64,000 nucleotides of DNA. Origin: Plotosus lineatus (lineage: Eukaryota; Chordata; Actinopteri; Siluriformes; Plotosidae). The translations under genes and the position numbers were made by a program. The DNA is taken from contig CM045729.1 of assembly GCA_024760905.1 (NCBI GenBank), positions 59,731,080-59,795,079 of the forward strand, in the 5' to 3' direction. Shown here piece after piece: positions 61,016 to 64,000 of this stretch; within the stretch, counting starts at the first letter, position 1, and every line of letters begins with the position of its first letter. The notes under the pieces were generated by a model. That model did not search any database. It saw nothing but the letters and a program-made list of their open reading frames with translations, and had not been told where the DNA came from.

Positions 61016-62756
61016 CAATTTTTCTTTTAAATTATAGGAAGAAATAATTAATACATTTAAAAAAAAATGTTTCACAGCAATATCTCATCTCTAAAGATTT
61101 TTTTTTTTATCTCATGATCAATAAATGAACATCACTGACCCATTTAGTACCCACTTAGGATATCTTTGTTGGCCAGGGATCAGTGCTTGTGATGTAGTAG
61201 GGCCTCTGGAGATTTGTAAGAGACCTTGTCACGTGGGCAATAAATCTCATGCTAAGTGGCTGTGTTGCAGTTCTGGTAATTGATACTGGTGTAGTTAAGG
61301 TGCATTGTGACACATTCACAGCATGCAAAATGGAAGCTAATGTTTCGCTTAGACATGTTTTATGTGCTCTAGTGGCTGCTCAGCAGATGAGGGTCACCTA
61401 CTTGCCTCATGAATCTTTAAACAGCTGCCTGGTGCAGAAGTGTCAATAAGGAGATCACTGAGGCTGTTTCTCCTCTCTTTCTCTCTTTGCCGTTTTTGTC
61501 TGTCTCTCAGTCAGTGGCTCAGGAATTCTTATAAGCTTTTCCAGGTACATCACGCAAGACTATGATGTGAAAGCAGGGCTGTTAAAAGTACCACAATAAT
61601 TGATGGTAATTTAATGCTGAGATTGCTGAAATAAAAATTGTCTTTTTTTAAGACCCACGGATGAGAAACAAATGTGGACGGGAAAGAACTGTGAAGACCA
61701 AAGACAAAGGATTGTTAACTAGCATTTCTTAGAAGCCTTTAATTGTGGTAATATATTTTTTTTCCTATGTAGTCATTTTCTTGTACAGGAAGCAGTGAAA
61801 GGAGGTTTGAGCTACTTTTATTGCCCCCAGCCATAGCTACAGGTAATTTTTAGGTGATCAAATGTCTGAAATGAAAACCAGGGACTTTGGTGGTTTATAT
61901 AGTTTTATATGGGTCTAATCACGAAACTGGTACATTTTTTAACTGCCCAACTTCAAACGTGAATAAATATTTCCGTGTCCAAGTTTATTGATGAATCAAT
62001 ACATCAAATCTTTAGTGCATGCCTGATAGATAATACCATATCAAAATATGTACATATGGTGAACTTGGTTTTTGAAATAATTAAAATACATCCTAGTTTG
62101 CACCTTTTTCATGCTCAGTTTTGTGACAAAAGCAAGAAGCTCATTATGTCTTGCTGAGCCTCTGACAACGTTTAAACAGGTCCAATAACCACATGAATTA
62201 ACCACGGACTTTGCATGTGTGTGGAAAAAAAATGTTAAATAAGCACCAGACTTAAAATGGGATCGATGGCATATGTTACTTTTCCTGTCCGTGTTACACA
62301 GTGTATATTGTGCTTCCACCAGTCACTGATGTATTGGCATTTATTAACAATAGATAATAAAGAAAAGAAAAGTTGAACATGTCAAGCATCAACTGGTATA
62401 GTGTAACTAATTACACAATTATTAGCTAAAACTATTATTAGTGTACAGAAGACTATTCGTTCTCTTGACATTAAACACTGACTTTTTGCCTAATTTTACT
62501 GATAATTTGATGCTTCGCTAATGAATATTATCCTACATCTGCCATGATTTAATGCATATTGGTCTAATACATTAAAAAATTAGAAAACTTTTTTCTAAAT
62601 CTGCAGAAAATGTAAAAGGTCAATGTCATACATTTTACTACCAGTTTTGTGATCAAACCCATATATGAAAGTAATCAATAATTAGAAAAGTGGCTATGGG
62701 ACATAAAGGTTGTTGGTTCAATTCCTGAACCAGAAGGAAAAAATGTTTGGCAGGGT

Positions 62757-62793
<37 letters not shown>

Positions 62794-62919
62794 GGGGGGT
62801 GTTAATTAAACCTTCCCTTTCTCCACCCTCATACCTGAAGTGCCCTTGAGCAAGGCACCTAAATCCCAACTGCTCTCCAGGTGAACCCAGTGTGTTCGGC
62901 GGCCCACTGCTCTGACTTC

Positions 62920-62987
<68 letters not shown>

Positions 62988-63129
62988 CTTTGGATGGGTT
63001 AAATGCAGAGGCAATCATTTCCCTAGTGAGATTAGTACAGTGTAGCAAAATCAAAATAGAAAAAAGGGGACAACCTATATACTTCATGTATACCGCTTAA
63101 CCTTTCTCTGTCTTTCACTCTCTCCCTTG

Positions 63130-63177
<48 letters not shown>

Positions 63178-63236
63178 GACAGATTTTTTAGCCTAAGGCA
63201 AATTCGTACAAATTACAGTGGCTTTTGACTTCAGCT
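61016..63236. other. Unassigned sequence with microsatellites
   Basis: About 61140-61460 is of balanced composition and unique-looking; its 66-codon frame (61249-61449) has no domain. The stretch also holds (GT)n at 62757-62789 and 62921-62987 and (CA)n at 63133-63175. No gene is supported. Confidence 0.4.
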
Positions 63237-63557
63237 TTCATTCATTTTCTGAACCGCTTTATCGTAATTAGGGTCGTGGGGAGACTGGTACCCATCTCAG
63301 CCAACTCTGGGCAGAATGCTCACCAGGCCATCGCAGAGTAGAAACACGCTGACGGCTACGCAGTCTACTCTTGACGAAAGTCAGTCATGGTTCTTTTACA
63401 TGTCTCACCCTACAGACAGTGAGAGTCATGGCCGGCCTTTGATAACCCAATTAGCTGCAATGGTGGGACAGCAATGACAACCATTGACAGTGGTGCTGGA
63501 ACTCCCAACCTTAGAATCGGCAATTCAGCACCTTACCACCAGGCCACCATTGCCCCC
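63237..63557 (-). mobile_element. tRNA-headed SINE, tail B (copy B7), diverged
   Basis: On the minus strand a damaged head (GGGGGCAATGGTGGCCTGGTG, box B lost), the common body and tail B with a small deletion are present, ending in an ATTCATT edge. No TSD recognised. Confidence 0.8.
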
Positions 63558-64000
63558 AGCAAAACAAATAATATGTTAATACTCCAGAAGTTATTTACTG
63601 CATTGGTTCCATCACATGATATTTTTACAAAAGTGTCATAACTCCAACCCTAATTTATAATTCCAAGTTACTTTCTGGCTTGAAAGACATGATGATGTTT
63701 TCGAGTCAACTAACACTTGCTTATGGTTGTTCATAAAATAAAAAAAGCAATCAGAGCTGATGATAACCAATTTATTTTATACGTGGGGGGTTCAGAGCTG
63801 GAGATTGGGCCAGCCATGGTAGGATTTAAAACCTGTGGTCCTCCATCCACAACTCGATTGACTTGGCTGCGTGACATGGTGAAAACCCCAATCCTCAGAT
63901 GTAATGAACATTGTTAGAGCAGGAGAAATCAAGTTTCCTTCCAGGAAAAACCTGTACATGGCTTGATCCATGTATCCTTCATACACAATATTTTGCCCCA
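63558..64000. other. Unassigned sequence to the window edge
   Basis: 63790-63900 resembles a transposon or gene scrap (GGGCCAGCCATGGTAGG...), but neither 65-codon frame (63717-63917 + or 63792-63986 -) carries a recognisable domain. Confidence 0.4.

Noticed and set aside
61249..61449. 66-codon plus-strand frame as a small exon
   Set aside because: There are no convincing splice sites, homology or codon pattern. It is kept only as part of a unique-looking block.

Overview
The window looks like gene-poor intergenic or intronic DNA from a vertebrate, most likely a ray-finned (teleost-type) fish. The evidence is the repeat mixture: RTE- and L2-type LINEs, tRNA-headed SINEs with LINE-like 3' tails, Tigger/pogo, Tc1 and hAT DNA transposons with many non-autonomous relatives, and very dense (AT)n, (CA)n and (ATT)n microsatellites. 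I found no host protein-coding exon, rRNA, functional tRNA, CRISPR array or operon-like organisation. Every long reading frame that I can identify belongs to a transposable element. The species cannot be fixed from sequence reading alone.

Layout. 1-9 kb is mostly unassigned sequence with a Tigger-like MITE at 0.7 kb and a cluster of three SINEs at 3.8-5.4 kb, two of them with perfect target-site duplications (TSDs). 9.4-13.3 kb holds two RTE LINE copies head to head, one with an intact 527-residue reverse-transcriptase frame; a third RTE copy lies at 16.5-18.6 kb and ends beside a perfect hairpin. 18.7-21.3 kb is unique-looking. 21.5-25.5 kb is a Tigger neighbourhood: a nearly full-length TIGD1-like transposon with inactivating lesions, followed by two related MITEs. 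25.6-29.8 kb is mostly unassigned. 29.8-32.0 kb is a three-level nest: a Tigger-like MITE interrupted by a hAT element, itself interrupted by another hAT. 33.7-35.9 kb is a fusion of two Tc1-like elements. 36-42 kb has scattered SINEs and MITEs. 42.9-44.8 kb is a Tigger-rich mosaic. 45.2-49.7 kb has two inverted copies of a BED-finger hAT, each with a perfect 8-bp TSD. 51.6-53.3 kb is a decayed L2-type LINE with a SINE inserted. 54-64 kb holds more SINE and MITE copies among unassigned sequence.

How the parts relate. One tRNA-headed SINE body occurs with two different 3' tails: tail A resembles the 3' end of the RTE LINE in this window, and tail B is a (AATG)n-ending tail that also ends an unrelated SINE. 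This suggests modular exchange of LINE-recognised tails. A roughly 550-bp partly palindromic core is shared by three otherwise different elements. A second copy of one MITE preserves the empty site of a hAT insertion. All coordinates and identities come from reading by eye, so boundaries may be off by a few bases.
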